From NCBI GenBank assembly GCA_018398765.1, contig JAHBMJ010004030.1:1-29009 (forward strand): 29,009 bases of DNA. Direction: 5' to 3'. Of the stretch, positions 8,046 to 18,042 are shown piece by piece. The notes beneath the pieces are model-generated. The model saw only the letters and a program-made list of their open reading frames with translations. It was not told where the DNA came from and did no database searches. The DNA is from Chromera velia. Taxonomy: Eukaryota > Sar > Chromeraceae. Within the stretch, counting starts at the first letter, position 1, and each line of letters starts with the position of its first letter. A program made the position numbers and the translations under genes.

Positions 8046-10754
8046 TCACATACGTGGGAGAAGATGGAACCAGACACCATCTGACTGCCGGTTGGACATT
8101 CGCCTATTCATAAAACTACAAGACTGGTGGCAGTACATACCACGCAAACTTGGAAGCGCCTCTGAAATGATCGAAAGACAGCACAAAAAAGACGGGTATC
8201 TCCGGTGGCAAAACACCGGAACCTCCACGCCTAATAGACATGAGAAGAAAAGAGAGAGAATATGTGGAAGCCCATCATTGGTGAAACACAAAAATAAGCT
8301 CTGCCTGGCTATGTAGACGGCGCACCCAACGAGTGAACAGGGGGAAGGACTAGTATCTCCAGTAACGGAAAGGACGGTATCTTGGGTAGAAGGGTAAGGA
8401 CTGGTATCTCCGGTATAACAGAGAAAAAACATACGGAAGCAAAACACCTTCGAAGATATGTTCTGCCTGGCCACGCATGCAGACGGCGCCCCCAACGAAC
8501 GAACAAACCACAAAGATACCAAGACACGGTATTGAATTGATCCATCTGTGGTGGCGGTCCTGGAGTCGTCGTACTGCTTCCTGAGAGCAATCTTCTGCTC
8601 AAGAGTTGGGCCGTTGAAATCCCCCTCGCCCAGCCCGCTTGAAACGACCTACTGCTTGAACCCCTCATCAAGCTCCTGCCATGGATTCCCATTGTACGCG
8701 TAGACAAGCCGATTCCTCACCTTACGAAAAAGGACCTATTCTACATCACAAACCACCAGGTCACATACATGATGGATGAAGTCCTCAGTCATTCAAAAGA
8801 ACCTGAAACGAAGATAGGGAAGAGACTGGTAAGGAAGAGGGCACAACAAGCAAACATCGTGAGGAAAGGACTAAAGACCAGCACTCCAGCGAAAGACCCT
8901 ACGAACACACCGAGACGGAGGCAAAGCTAGACAAAAGGAATGAAAACAGTGGGTGAGCTAGAAGGGAGAAAGAAGAAAGCACTCACAGAGAAGGCTCCAG
9001 ACCGACAAAATAAAATTGGGACAAAGAACGGCCTTCTAGGTGGCGTAAGAAATCTTTACGCAACGTATAGCTAAGCAAAACGTGACCCTGGAGAGGCGAC
9101 AAGACTGTGCAGGAGGGTAAAGAAAAGAAAACGTGGCCGCGAAGATGACTGAACATAGAAGGGCGAGGGGAAAGGAGAACCCGGTAGGTCCACTGCTGGA
9201 GCCGAGTACCTAACGAGCCACATGCAAGGGTGGCAGACAAGGCACATACGTCGAATGAACAGACGATCATCCCAGCAAAAAATGCAGTCAACTTACACAC
9301 AATACACGGACGCACCTGTGGATGGAGCCCGACTGCCCCCGTCAAGACGCTGCTCGTTCACGAGGGCGTTGGAAGTCTTCAGAGCCTGCAGATGAGATGG
9401 GAGAGTGTCAACCACGACCGCTGGTTAAGTTGATCATCAGGGCATGCTTGACTCACCGCTTGAAGCAGCTCTCGGGCTGGAGACTCGGGTCCCTAGTGCA
9501 GCTCAACCAGCTTGCTGCACTCGGTGGTTCCCTAAAGACGGCCGGAAGGACCTGCAGAAGAGCTCAGAAAGAAGAAAGACAGTACAGAAAGATATTCAAA
9601 CTGGTATCTCTGATGGGTATCTCCGGTGGGAAAGACTGGTATTTCTAATGGGAAGGACCGGTATCCCCAGTCGGAAGGACCGGTATCTCTGGCGGGAAGG
9701 ACCGGTATCTTCAATGGGAAGGATCCATAAACGAAAAGGACCGGTATCTCCGGTAACGGGAAGGACGGTGTCTCTGGTGTAAGGGAAAGGACCGGTACCT
9801 CCGGTAACGAAAAAGACCGAACTTTCCAACACAAAATACCGGACAGAAGCAGAGGCAGCACACAGATCGCACAAAAAAAAAAGATGGACACACCGCGTAG
9901 ACCTGAAAATTTGGAGTCTCGCAAGCAGACGAACCACTATGCTGGAGGGTGCAACGGCATGACCACGACCGCATAACGCATACAAAAAGAGCGGTGTGCT
10001 TTGGAGACGACAGTCTGCATTCACTAACCAGAGCTGGAGGGGGCCTGCTGCTACTGGGCTAGGAGGAGGTTCTCTTTGTTTGTTAGCTGCTTCAGCTCGT
10101 CCCTCAATTGCTTGGGCTCCCAGTCCTTGTATGTGTCACGATTTCCCTCTGAAGGCAGACCAAGCGCAGCCTCTACCATCGCTATCTTCTCCCTAACCGC
10201 TGCGATCTGCTTCTGGAGATCTGGCTGCCCGACCACAGCCACACTGTTCCCGTTGTACATGTGGGCGATCGTCTTGCTCGAGAGGGCCCACTCTGCACTC
10301 CGCAGTCGGAAATAAAAAGGGGGGACGTGAGCATACGGTGAAGGGTACAAAGCTTCAAGCCGACACTCCATCCAGGTGAGAACCTTCGTGTGTATATCTG
10401 ACACCAATGGCCGCCATCTGTGCACTCTAAGCGAACAGACACGCATATGAAAACGTGTAAACAAAGGTGAGTGAGCGATAAAGATATGAAAGAAAAGAGA
10501 GAGAGAGAGCACACAAAGGCCAATCGGCGAAACACAAAAAACACTATACGATATGCTTTGCCTGGCCACCCAACGAACGAACGGGGTATCTCCAGTGGGA
10601 AGGACGGAATCTCCGGGATAAGGGGGAGGACACGCCACTCTTCGAGGAGTACTTCCAGGAACGGCTTTGCTTTGTTGAGATTTGGTTGTCTAAGGTTTTT
10701 TGTTTGCTCTCTCTAAATCTCAAACTCGTCCGGACTCTCCAGAGCTTTGAAAAA
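8046..10754 (-). CDS. Spliced gene, six proposed exons, unrecognised product
   Basis: Proposed exons, in transcription order: 10754-10634, 10397-10029, 9551-9457, 9385-9316, 8740-8528, 8161-8046. All joins keep frame, the total is 984 nt and the frame closes with TGA 8048-8046. The best splice sites are the 71-bp intron 9456-9386 (GTGAGT to TCTGCAG), donor GTTAGT after 10029, and acceptors TTCTGCAG before 9551 and ATTTCAG before 8161. Two donors are GTGTCC or GTGTCT, and two acceptors have weak pyrimidine tracts. Exons read as ordinary protein: FLEVLLEEW; YPSPYAHVPPFYFRLRSAEW; a Lys/Glu/Leu coiled-coil-like part ending KQLRDELKQLTNKENLLLAQ. Exons 2 and 5 both carry a YNGN motif after an FR(L/K) motif, suggesting an internal duplication. 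In-frame TAG occurs at 10715, 10053, 9534, 9495, 8738 and 8651 and no internal TGA; the TAG at 10053 sits inside a run of CAG codons. The 5' end is missing, beyond the microsatellite. Confidence 0.5.
8190..8515. repeat. Same minisatellite core plus TGCCTGG module, in the proposed fifth intron
   Basis: Copies of the GGTATCTCCGG core occur at about 8195, 8352, 8382 and 8411. A second module, CTGCCTGGC followed by an AGACGGCGC/CCCAACGA block, occurs at about 8300-8335 and 8462-8500. The same module, shortened, recurs at about 10557-10582 next to further GGTATCTCC cores. Confidence 0.75.
8793..9315 (-). other. Proposed fourth intron, no repeat core seen
   Basis: Begins GTGCGT on the minus strand and is pyrimidine-rich throughout, ending near a strong TTCGTTTCAG (about 8813). 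That acceptor does not keep frame with the next exon, so I placed the exon start at 8740 instead. This junction is the least certain part of the gene model. Confidence 0.35.
9598..9831. repeat. Intronic minisatellite GGAAGGACCGGTATCTCCGGT
   Basis: About nine degenerate copies of a 25-32 bp unit with core GACCGGTATCTC, alternating with GGGAAG or AACGG linkers. On the transcribed (minus) strand the core reads GAGATACCGGTC. The array fills much of the proposed second intron. Confidence 0.85.
10555..10633. repeat. Minisatellite core plus TGCCTGG module, in the proposed first intron
   Basis: Contains TGCCTGGCCACCCAACGAACG followed by GGTATCTCC and GGAATCTCC cores. This is the third location of the same composite repeat inside this gene, again outside the proposed exons. 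Confidence 0.7.
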
Positions 10755-10788
10755 CTGTAGACAGTGGAGCAGGCTTGAGTGAGTGACA

Positions 10789-11395
<607 letters not shown>

Positions 11396-11461
11396 AGAGA
11401 AAGAAAAAGAAAAAAAAGAGAGAGAGAGAGAGACAGAGAGAGAGAGAAAAAAAAAAAAAAG

Positions 11462-11514
<53 letters not shown>

Positions 11515-11527
11515 AAGAGAAAGAGAA

Positions 11528-11622
<95 letters not shown>

Positions 11623-11640
11623 AGAAAGAGAGAGAGAGAA
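11396..11640. repeat. (GA)n microsatellite with poly-A patches
   Basis: A nearly pure purine strand of about 245 bp, with A-runs at 11447-11460 and 11526-11536. It directly continues the CA tract. Confidence 0.95.
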
Positions 11641-11941
11641 TCAATCGATGCATGAAAAGAAGGATGGCATAATGCGAATCTAATAAGAGACGTATGATAA
11701 GTGCAGGCCCGTGCACGGTGCCTGCGTATGTATGTATACAAGGTACAGATCTGATGTCAACAGAAGACATAGGGCGGAGGTTTGGGTGATTGAAGAGAAG
11801 AGACAGGGAGGAGAAAGAGGACGGTGGGAAGGGGAGGGCAGAGAAAAGGTATAACAACAGGAGTATGCAGAGCCAGCCAGCCCCAAGCAGGAAAAAGCAG
11901 CTGATGGACCAGCTAGTTGGCAGGAAGGCCTGGGTAATAAA
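11641..11941. other. Unassigned stretch
   Basis: Purine-rich on the plus strand at 11780-11850. The minus-strand hydrophobic ORF across it runs directly into the GA repeat and is not supported. Confidence 0.4.
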
Positions 11942-12418
11942 ATGTCTGTATACAATCCCTTGATCGCTTTGCCCTCTCACACTGAGATTGGTTCCATCAA
12001 TTTATATATGGAGGTCATGGTCAGACCTCTCCCTATTTTTGCCGAGGGCAGATGGAACGATCACCAGCGGGCATGTTGCAAGTTTCTCCCCACTCCCCCT
12101 AGGTGTCTACAAGATAGAGGTCCTACTAAGCCACGGATGCATGTGTGTCCTTCGATCTCGATCCCTGCGAATATCCTTATCCGCTATACCAGAAAGTAAA
12201 TATTAAAGAACATTTCAGCAGAGGAGTCTCAAAGGAGCTAAATAAATTCTCTACGCCCTGTTGACAAGAATTCCTTTCGGAAGGAACCTCAAGCGAACGT
12301 CGATCGAACAAAAACAAATGGGGGAGATGGCATTATTGTCTGTCTCTCGGCGCAGATCGACCCTGACGAAGTGTTACGAGGGTGGGAAAGAAGGTGGTCT
12401 CCCTTCTTTCGGGAGTGA
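11942..12418 (+). CDS. Candidate ORF read through two TAA codons, unrecognised
   Basis: ATG 11942 opens 85 codons to TAA 12197. The same frame continues through TAA 12239 to TGA 12416, 158 residues in all. The composition is protein-like on both sides of the TAAs (FAEGRWNDHQRACCKF; SAQIDPDEVLRGWERRWSPF), with several Trp and Cys and no low complexity. No family recognised. A TGA-free stretch of this length can occur by chance about once in twelve tries per frame, so length alone is weak support. Listed because it fits the read-through pattern seen in recognisable genes. Confidence 0.3.
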
Positions 12419-12980
12419 ATGTCACCTAGGCGTTTGCCTTCCAAGCTACGAGGATAAATCACAGAGATGCGAGGGCCATTGCTTTTTCTGTGTAAAGCAA
12501 TGCTCTACCGGTTTCTGACAGTCCGACTTTTGCATTTCACCATGACAGGAAGCTTCAAGTCTGTTGCATGCATGTATTCTCGCATGCCCTCTCTGGAAAT
12601 ATCTGCAGACCAATGTTGAGGCCGTTCCTCCAGGCAGTAAGGCTGAAGACCAACGGGGGCGCTCCAGTCTGCTCTGCCAATAACTGTTATGCATTGCTAA
12701 ACAACACTAAACAACACACGTATCTCTGGAGATGGGAGGCAACTTTTAAAACTCTTGAGAGCATAAATGACCTTAGCCACCCTGACTCCCTACACGTTTT
12801 GGCATATGGACTGCGAGAAAGGTGCTGAGAGGTACTGAGAGAAGGCTGGGAAGAAAGTGGTAAAGAAAAATAGTAGAAACACACGGATTTTCTGGCAGGA
12901 TTATTTTGGCCGGGCAATGCTGGGCTCTGGCCGAGCTCAAGCTGACATGCAGGCCCACGCGTGCGATTGTGCATGCAGGC
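12419..12980. other. Unassigned stretch with one strong hairpin
   Basis: CCATTGCTTTTTCTGTGTAAAGCAATG (12477-12503, shown in part: CATTGCTTT...AAAGCAATG) can form a 9-bp stem. No gene supported. Confidence 0.4.
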
Positions 12981-13890
12981 AGCTATTCTGACGGACAGAC
13001 ATTCTGTCCGTTTTACCGTGCCCAAGTTCTGTGCCCGAGTTTCGTGCTCGAGTTTCACGTTCGAGTTTCTTGGGCGCCAAGGTCCTATTTCTCCGGCGTC
13101 AGCTAGACGTCCAAAATTCAGGTGCGTCGGGATCTCCGAAATCTCAGGTGCGCCCGAGTCTGGAAACAAACACCATGACTGTCAAAAATCCAGATCTCGA
13201 GCACCGACAACAAGCAACTCGAGCACATGCCGCTCATACACTGAAAACTCGCGATCGGGCACGCCCGAGTTTCACCGCATCCGAGTTGGCCTTTTTGCGA
13301 AGGAAAAACTTGAGCGCGAAACTCGGGCGCGGAACTCGCGGGCGCGGCAAAACGGATCCCCTGAGCATTAATTTGTTCCACTTTTCAAAATCACTAGGTT
13401 TTTCTACATATTTGTTCTCTAATTAATGCCACTCACAACCCTGCGTACATCTCTTGGTAGGGGTAGAGCGTGAGAAGAGATATGACGGCTGCACAGCCGC
13501 CGTTTCCCCCCCTGCTCAGCAAAAAGGCGGCTTCTACACGAGGGGCAACACTAAAAAAGTAGCTGTTTTAGCGTGAAAACATATGGAAACGACCGGACAA
13601 ATAGTCAGGATCACGAATCTGGTCTTATTTTTTATGAAGCTTGCCTGCCTGACATCATGATCAAGCAATTGAAAAGAGACAGATCTGTATTCACATGAGA
13701 CTGTAGAGAAGTTGCGTGACTGCGTGCATGCATGCGGTGCAATGCCGAGATGCATAAGGCTGGTACCCGTGGCCCCTGGCACCGAATGGCACCTAGCTCA
13801 CCTGAAAGACATGCCAAAGCCAAAAAAAAGTGGAACAAATTAAAGCTCAGGGGATACGGACAGAATGACTGTCCGCCAGAATATAGCTAT
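12981..13890. mobile_element. MITE-like element with long terminal inverted repeats (outer)
   Basis: The left end (about 12987-13066) begins TCTGACGGACAG and contains CATTCTGTCCGTTTTACCG, then GCCCGAGTTTCG. Its inverted match on the right is split: 13305-13355 (complement of GTTTTGCCGCGCCC and GCCCGAGTTTCGCGCTC) and 13856-13884 (complement of TCTGGCGGACAGTCATTCTGT). Removing the inner element at 13356-13855 plus one copy of its 4-bp duplication joins the two right-hand pieces into one TIR of about 80 bp. AGCTAT occurs at both outer edges (12981-12986, 13885-13890) and may be the target duplication. No coding capacity. Confidence 0.65.
13356..13855. mobile_element. 500-bp TIR element nested in the outer element (inner)
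   Basis: Left end ATCCCCTGAGCATTAATTTG; right end is its complement with few mismatches (CAAATTAAAGCTCAGGGGAT). The inverted repeats extend about 30 bp to the A-run at 13822-13829. Flanked by ACGG on both sides (13352-13355 and 13856-13859), a 4-bp target duplication. No transposase ORF; non-autonomous. Confidence 0.7.
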
Positions 13891-14250
13891 AGCCTCATGA
13901 ATCCTCATGATGGCCCTCATCCATGCAGTCATATCATGACTCATATGCAGTCAGACAAGGTCGGTTTATTACATTGGCTGACATTGGATGGGCAGACGTG
14001 TATGTTTGTGTTCAACTGTACAGATTCGAAAGAGTCAAACAGATCGACGGACCGTCGTGTGCATGAAGGAGACGGCGTGACTCAGAGACGTCGACGTACA
14101 GGCTTGCAGGCAAACAGTGCGCTCCTCTTCTTCGTCAGTGCGAGGCACCTCGCTCGACACCAGTCGCAGGATCCGCAGAGTGAGAGAAAAACGCCTGCAG
14201 GGGCAAAACACAGCGAGAAGAAGCCCAGCTAGGAGATCTGTGTTCTCAAA

Positions 14251-15519
14251 ATGGTGGTATCTTTTTGCCGTCTCTTCTTGTTCACTCACCTTTTCCTGCC
14301 CTGCCGGGCGTTCCCATCGGCTGCATTGCGTGCGACAACTGTCCCTCCTTCCGAAGCAAACGGTGTACTCTCTCAAAGATCTGGTGGGATGCATTCCCGG
14401 GGGAGGGATGTTGGGGTCTCACACAGGTCCTCTCTCCTCTTTCTCTCAGGTGGAGGGTCTCTTTGCGGCGGCTTGGAGAGACGCAGAAATGGAACGTTAG
14501 GCCGCAGCAGCTTCACATCGTTCATGGGTAGATCAGTGACTGTAGGAAAGGAAACAGACACTTTCCTTGAGAAAAGAGCAATCAGTCAGTTGAACGGAGG
14601 CGAGATGGTCCTGCCTGTGTATTGCAGGCAGTCTGAGAGTGGCTGTACTTCAACAGGGAGGGGAGCGAAGGTTGTGGAGGAGACTCAGCGTCCTTCGAGA
14701 CTCATCAGTGTGGCTAGGAGTCTTGCAGAGACGGAGGCAGTTGCATGGGAGTGGAGTCGGGCTTTTGGGGTCGAGCGGCTGTCAGTGAGGGAAAAGGGTA
14801 GCCGAGTGCCTAACACAAATCGCCCTGATGGTCTTCCCGTGACGACTCAGCGTCTGGGAAGTGCAAAGGATGCTGTGGGGTTTCTGGGCTCTTGGCAAGC
14901 ATGCAGACGACGCGCACAAGGTGCCAGCTGTGTGGGTGCGCTTCCGAGTGGGAGAGGAAACTTTGGCTCTTCCTCGAAAGGCTCCTCCCCTCCTTTGGAG
15001 ATTGCGCGGGTTGTTGTGAGGGAGTCTGACTTCATAGGGGGGGTGATTGGAATCTCAGAGTGTCCGGGAAAGCGGGAGAGGGACCTGAAGGCAGATCTAG
15101 ATAGGGCGATTGGGGAGAAGAAAGGCGGATTCGGGGCAGAGGCTGTGGTGACTTTGATTGAAAATTCGGAGATGGAAAAATTGGGAGTGACGAACATTGG
15201 AAGAGAGGTGGTGTCGCGAGGTGCTCTTTTCTTTCACCTTCCCATTCGCGACTTTTCTGCTTCTGGAGGTCAGTTTGAGTCTTTGTGGCGGTCTGCAGGA
15301 CCCAAAATTCGCTCCATTCTCCGTCGAGGCGGTCGCGTTCTGGTGCACTGCAGGGGAGGCATAGGGCGTGCAGGCACTGTGGCTGCCCGGCTGCTGGTGG
15401 AGATGGGAGAGGAACCAGAAGAAGCGATACGGAAGGTGAGGAGAAAAAGGCCGGGGGCAATAGAGACGTTGGAATAAGAAAGATCTGTTTTGGCAGTCAG
15501 TCGAATTGAAGAACGATGA
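14251..15519 (+). CDS. Dual-specificity (CDKN3-like) protein phosphatase
   Basis: The phosphatase domain spans residues about 265-410. It has GISECPGKRERDLKADLD, AVVTLIENSEMEKLGV, a general-acid loop HLPIRDFS, and the cysteine phosphatase loop VLVHCRGGIGRAGTVAARLL (HC-x5-R, nucleophile Cys). It ends in RKRPGAIET. This matches the cytosolic phosphatase family found in bacteria and protists, often beside or fused to ADP-ribosylglycohydrolases; it hydrolyses phospho-Ser/Thr/Tyr. Under the standard code it stops at TAA 15475, within IETLE. The family continues IETxxQ, so TAA falls on the conserved Gln. Reading on gives 13 more codons to TGA 15517. The long N-terminal part (about 260 residues) is unassigned. 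It begins with a hydrophobic signal-like segment followed by RAFPSAALR, which could be a targeting peptide. The start at ATG 14251 is a choice; the frame is also open upstream through TAG 14230. Confidence 0.75.
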
Positions 15520-15861
15520 ATGGTGAACGTACACTGAATACATTATATTGGTGAATATACCAGGGTTGCGATCGCTACCGGCAATGACCCTTCACTGCCG
15601 GCAATTGCCGGTCTGCCGGTAATGGACATTTCTGACTTAGTCACTACCGAAAAAAAAAGGTAAAAAAATGGGTCTCAAAAAAAAAATTTTCGCCTGCGGC
15701 GCAGTTGCTACAAAATGCTTTTAAACTCTTTTATAAGCGATCATAGCATTCTTACAGCCTCTTGATAATTAATTTTTTTTAAAAAATAGATAAAATATAA
15801 AAAATATTTAAAAAAATATATTTATTATTTATGTACTCAAACGTGATAACGTGTTGCGGTA

Positions 15862-16077
15862 TCACTGTGTCAGTCCCCCAATAGCCCTCTGAGTGCCCCC
15901 TCCTCTAAGCTTTCCCTTTGTGAACGACGTACGGAAGACCGACTGCGGCGACGCACCTTTGTACTGCCAGAGCGAGAGCTTTAAGAACTGCTTTTCCTTT
16001 TCTCTCTCCCAGTCTGCCTCTCTTGTAAAACGTTTTCGTCTTCTGACTACGTAGACGGGTTGTAGGGAGTATGAACT
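15862..16077 (-). CDS. Possible terminal exon or gene remnant, unrecognised
   Basis: An open frame of about 71 codons ending TGA 15864-15862, without ATG. It is basic and Trp-containing (ADWEREKEKQFLKLSLWQYK), and reads as a protein terminus. An alternative frame with an ATG-like start exists over the same bases. No family match. Confidence 0.2.
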   Translation of the reverse strand, partial: SSYSLQPVYVVRRRKRFTREADWEREKEKQFLKLSLWQYKGASPQSVFRTSFTKGKLRGGGTQRAIGGLTQ

Positions 16078-16097
16078 TCAAGCACCTCCTTAGACTG

Positions 16098-16232
16098 TAC
16101 CACCTATAACGGAGTGTCACACACCTCTATGTACACCTATAATCGGACTGTGTAAAACTATATACGGACTGTCACAGTGTTTAAACCTATAAACAGTCTG
16201 TGTACAGTATATATAGACTAACTCTAACAGAT
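16098..16232. repeat. Degenerate tandem repeat ACCTATAA..CGGACTGT
   Basis: Four diverged copies of a roughly 30-bp unit with ACCTATAA (or ACTATATA) followed by CGGACTGT and CACA/GTGTA. It stands just upstream of the module into which the gypsy element inserted. Confidence 0.55.
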
Positions 16233-16378
16233 AATGACCCACGGATTTTATCATTGAACTCTAATTAACTTTCTCTGCCATCGACTGCCAGTCGCTCTGC
16301 CGGTGGCGACAAGCTTTGCCGGCAATTGCCGTCCTGCCGGCAATTGCTCTTCTCTGCCGCCAAAAAAAAAAGCAACCC

Positions 16379-16918
16379 TGTTGTGCCCTAATTCAGAAAG
16401 CGGCGACGAGCCGTGGGATGGGCCAGGCGTGCGCGGCCGCGGGAGCGGACCCACAGAACGGACGGCCCGCCGAGCGTGCGTCAGGCGCGCGCGCGGGAGC
16501 GGACCCACAGAACGGACAGCCCGCCGAGCGTGCATCAGGCGTACGGCAGCCTTAACGGTGCAAACAACACAGTTACAGCAACACTGTTAAAGCAACACAT
16601 CAACAACAGATGGCAACAGAAGTGAGACTGATCTCAGTATCAGAAAGAAGCATAAAGCGTGAACGTACAAGGATAGAAAGATGGAAACAGACGTGACGTT
16701 GAATCCATGTACGTATCTGAATTCACTTGGAAAGCGATACAGGCGTGCATACATGCGAAGCAAGAATTACTTGACAAGCCATACACAAAAGATCTTACCA
16801 GAACGACTCGAAGTGATAATGAAGGACCCGACAGACGAGTACCGAAGTAGACTCAAGTAAGTTGTGTGTATGTAGAGCCCCGTATAGCTCGCTAGCTTGC
16901 CCACTAGCGGAATCATCA
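16379..16918 (+). repeat. 5' LTR
   Basis: TG...CA ends. Contains a 54-bp tandem duplication (units starting near 16441 and 16495, sharing GGGAGCGGACCCACAGAACG), GC-rich, in the presumed U3 part. The remainder is AC-rich. Confidence 0.95.
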
Positions 16919-16919
16919 G

Positions 16920-16930
16920 TGGCAGCAGAG
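16920..16930 (+). promoter_or_regulatory. Primer-binding site, initiator-tRNA-Met type
   Basis: TGGCAGCAGAG begins one base after the LTR. It differs at one base from TGGTAGCAGAG, the complement of the 3' end of a typical eukaryotic initiator tRNA-Met (CTCTGCTACCA). Minus-strand DNA synthesis would start here. Confidence 0.7.
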
Positions 16931-17085
16931 CATTCCCGATTTAAGGGACCTCTGCACCCTTTCTTTTTCGTGCCATTCTCGGTTTGCTTCGTTCGGGAAG
17001 GAGCTTTCTCAATCCTTCCCTTTCTGCCAACATAGAAGAAGCTGAACATGCTCCACTTGCAGGCCTATTCGACCACCTCAACAAC

Positions 17086-18024
17086 ATGCCGGTCGATTTG
17101 GCAAAGCTGAAGACTCTGGATGTCCGGCTGATCTGCGACCCCTTTGACCCAAAGAAGCACGATGCAGACACTTGGTGGACCCTTTTCAAGGCTAAGTACA
17201 CCCATGGGAACTTGAACATCGAGGAACTCAAGGTTCTGGTACAGAGGCATGGGGTGGGGGACCTTTTCACGGATTGGTTGAAAGAGAAAGGAAACTTGTG
17301 TACAAATGAGGCAGCACTGGAGGCTTCTTTCCTCCAAGAATTCTGACCCACACCCCAGGAACAAACACAGGCGGTCTATACTCTCGGAAGCTATCGCCTC
17401 TCCCCCGGAGGCGATTTCGATCAACACCTCGATCATTTCCTTACAGAGTATCGAAAGGCCAGCCCTGGCCATGAAACAAAAGCACGCATCCTTTCCTTCA
17501 TTGGGACCCTTTACGAAGACCTCAACTCGCGATTAACAATGTCATCCGAACCGCCAATCAACGACTGGGCCTGATTGATCACCCGAGTGAGGTTTTTGCA
17601 CAAGCAGATCAGTAAGGAGAAGGGACTCGCAAAGCTTGCAGCCATGCAGGCACCCAAGGGCAAACAGAGAGGACCCCAGACACCCAATTTCTAAACCCAG
17701 CCTGACTACAGCCGAACAACAGTCGACCAGTTGAGAGCAGAGATCGCGGCTCTCAGACAGCAACTCCAGAATAGCAACAGAGGCTCCTACCGCCCTCTTC
17801 AGTAGCAGCCGAGCTACAACTGTTACAACTCCCACAAATCCCAGTACTCCGGCCAGTCCGCACCGCCTGTAGCCGGAAGGAACGACCGCAGAGGACCCCG
17901 CAGCAAACTACCAGGGTGGGGGACAGTCGGTCATCAGAACTACTGGGGCTGTGGCATTTGTGGCTCGAAGGAGCATAGGAAAGCAGATTGCCCGTCGGGA
18001 AACGGGCAGGGCGGCCGGCTCTAG
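17086..18024 (+). pseudogene. Gypsy Gag with CCHC zinc knuckle
   Basis: The first in-frame ATG is 17086 (MPVDLAKLKTLDVRLICDPF). The frame is open back to 16945 without another ATG, so the original start may have been lost upstream. A capsid-like region follows (WWTLFKAKY; LFTDWLKEK; later FDQHLDHFLTEYRKASPG). A Gln-rich linker with coiled-coil character (TVDQLRAEIAALRQQLQNSN) comes next, then a complete zinc knuckle [14 protein letters not shown] (17950-17991). In-frame stops: TGA 17344, TGA 17572, TAA 17692, TAG 17804; no frameshift. The Gag frame ends at TAG 18022 (or TGA 18043 if TAG is read). It overlaps pol by about 36 bp. Confidence 0.85.
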
Positions 18025-18042
18025 AGGCTGGTCCGGCTGCCC
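17997..18042 (+). promoter_or_regulatory. -1 ribosomal frameshift site between gag and pol
   Basis: GGGAAAC at 17997-18003 is a canonical slippery heptamer in the Gag frame (G GGA AAC), four bases after the last Cys codon of the zinc knuckle and inside the gag/pol overlap. A -1 slip puts ribosomes exactly in the protease frame. Downstream GC-rich inverted pieces (GCCGG at about 18012 with CCGGC at about 18033; GGGCAG with CTGCCC) can form a stem. GGGAAAC is an established retroviral and retrotransposon slip sequence. Confidence 0.75.

Larger units (their letters stand above)
15520..16373. other. Intergenic, repeat-rich, A-tracts
   Basis: Holds two copies of a GCCGGCAATTGCCG-bearing module (15575-15625, 16290-16372) each ending in A-tracts, an AT-rich patch (15740-15835), a possible small ORF and a degenerate tandem repeat, listed separately. 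Confidence 0.6.

Noticed and set aside
8793-8813. Strong TTCGTTTCAG acceptor for the fifth exon
   Set aside because: Joining it to the preceding donor gives an immediate TGA in every frame; a weaker acceptor at 8741 keeps phase. Flagged as uncertain.
12470-12530. tRNA-Val(TAC)-like sequence on the minus strand (GGTAGAGCATTGCTTTACACAG)
   Set aside because: The stem is a simple 9-bp hairpin; there is no B box and no acceptor pairing.
13732-14250. Upstream extension of the phosphatase ORF through TAG 14230
   Set aside because: It starts inside the nested TIR elements and has no protein-like features there; a 166-codon TGA-free stretch is not unusual by chance. Only the region from 14251 was called.
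16303-16625. Arg/Ala-rich ORFs across the 5' LTR start, and the same at 22736-22985
   Set aside because: They lie in the LTR, repeat in both LTRs and come from the GC-rich 54-bp tandem duplication.
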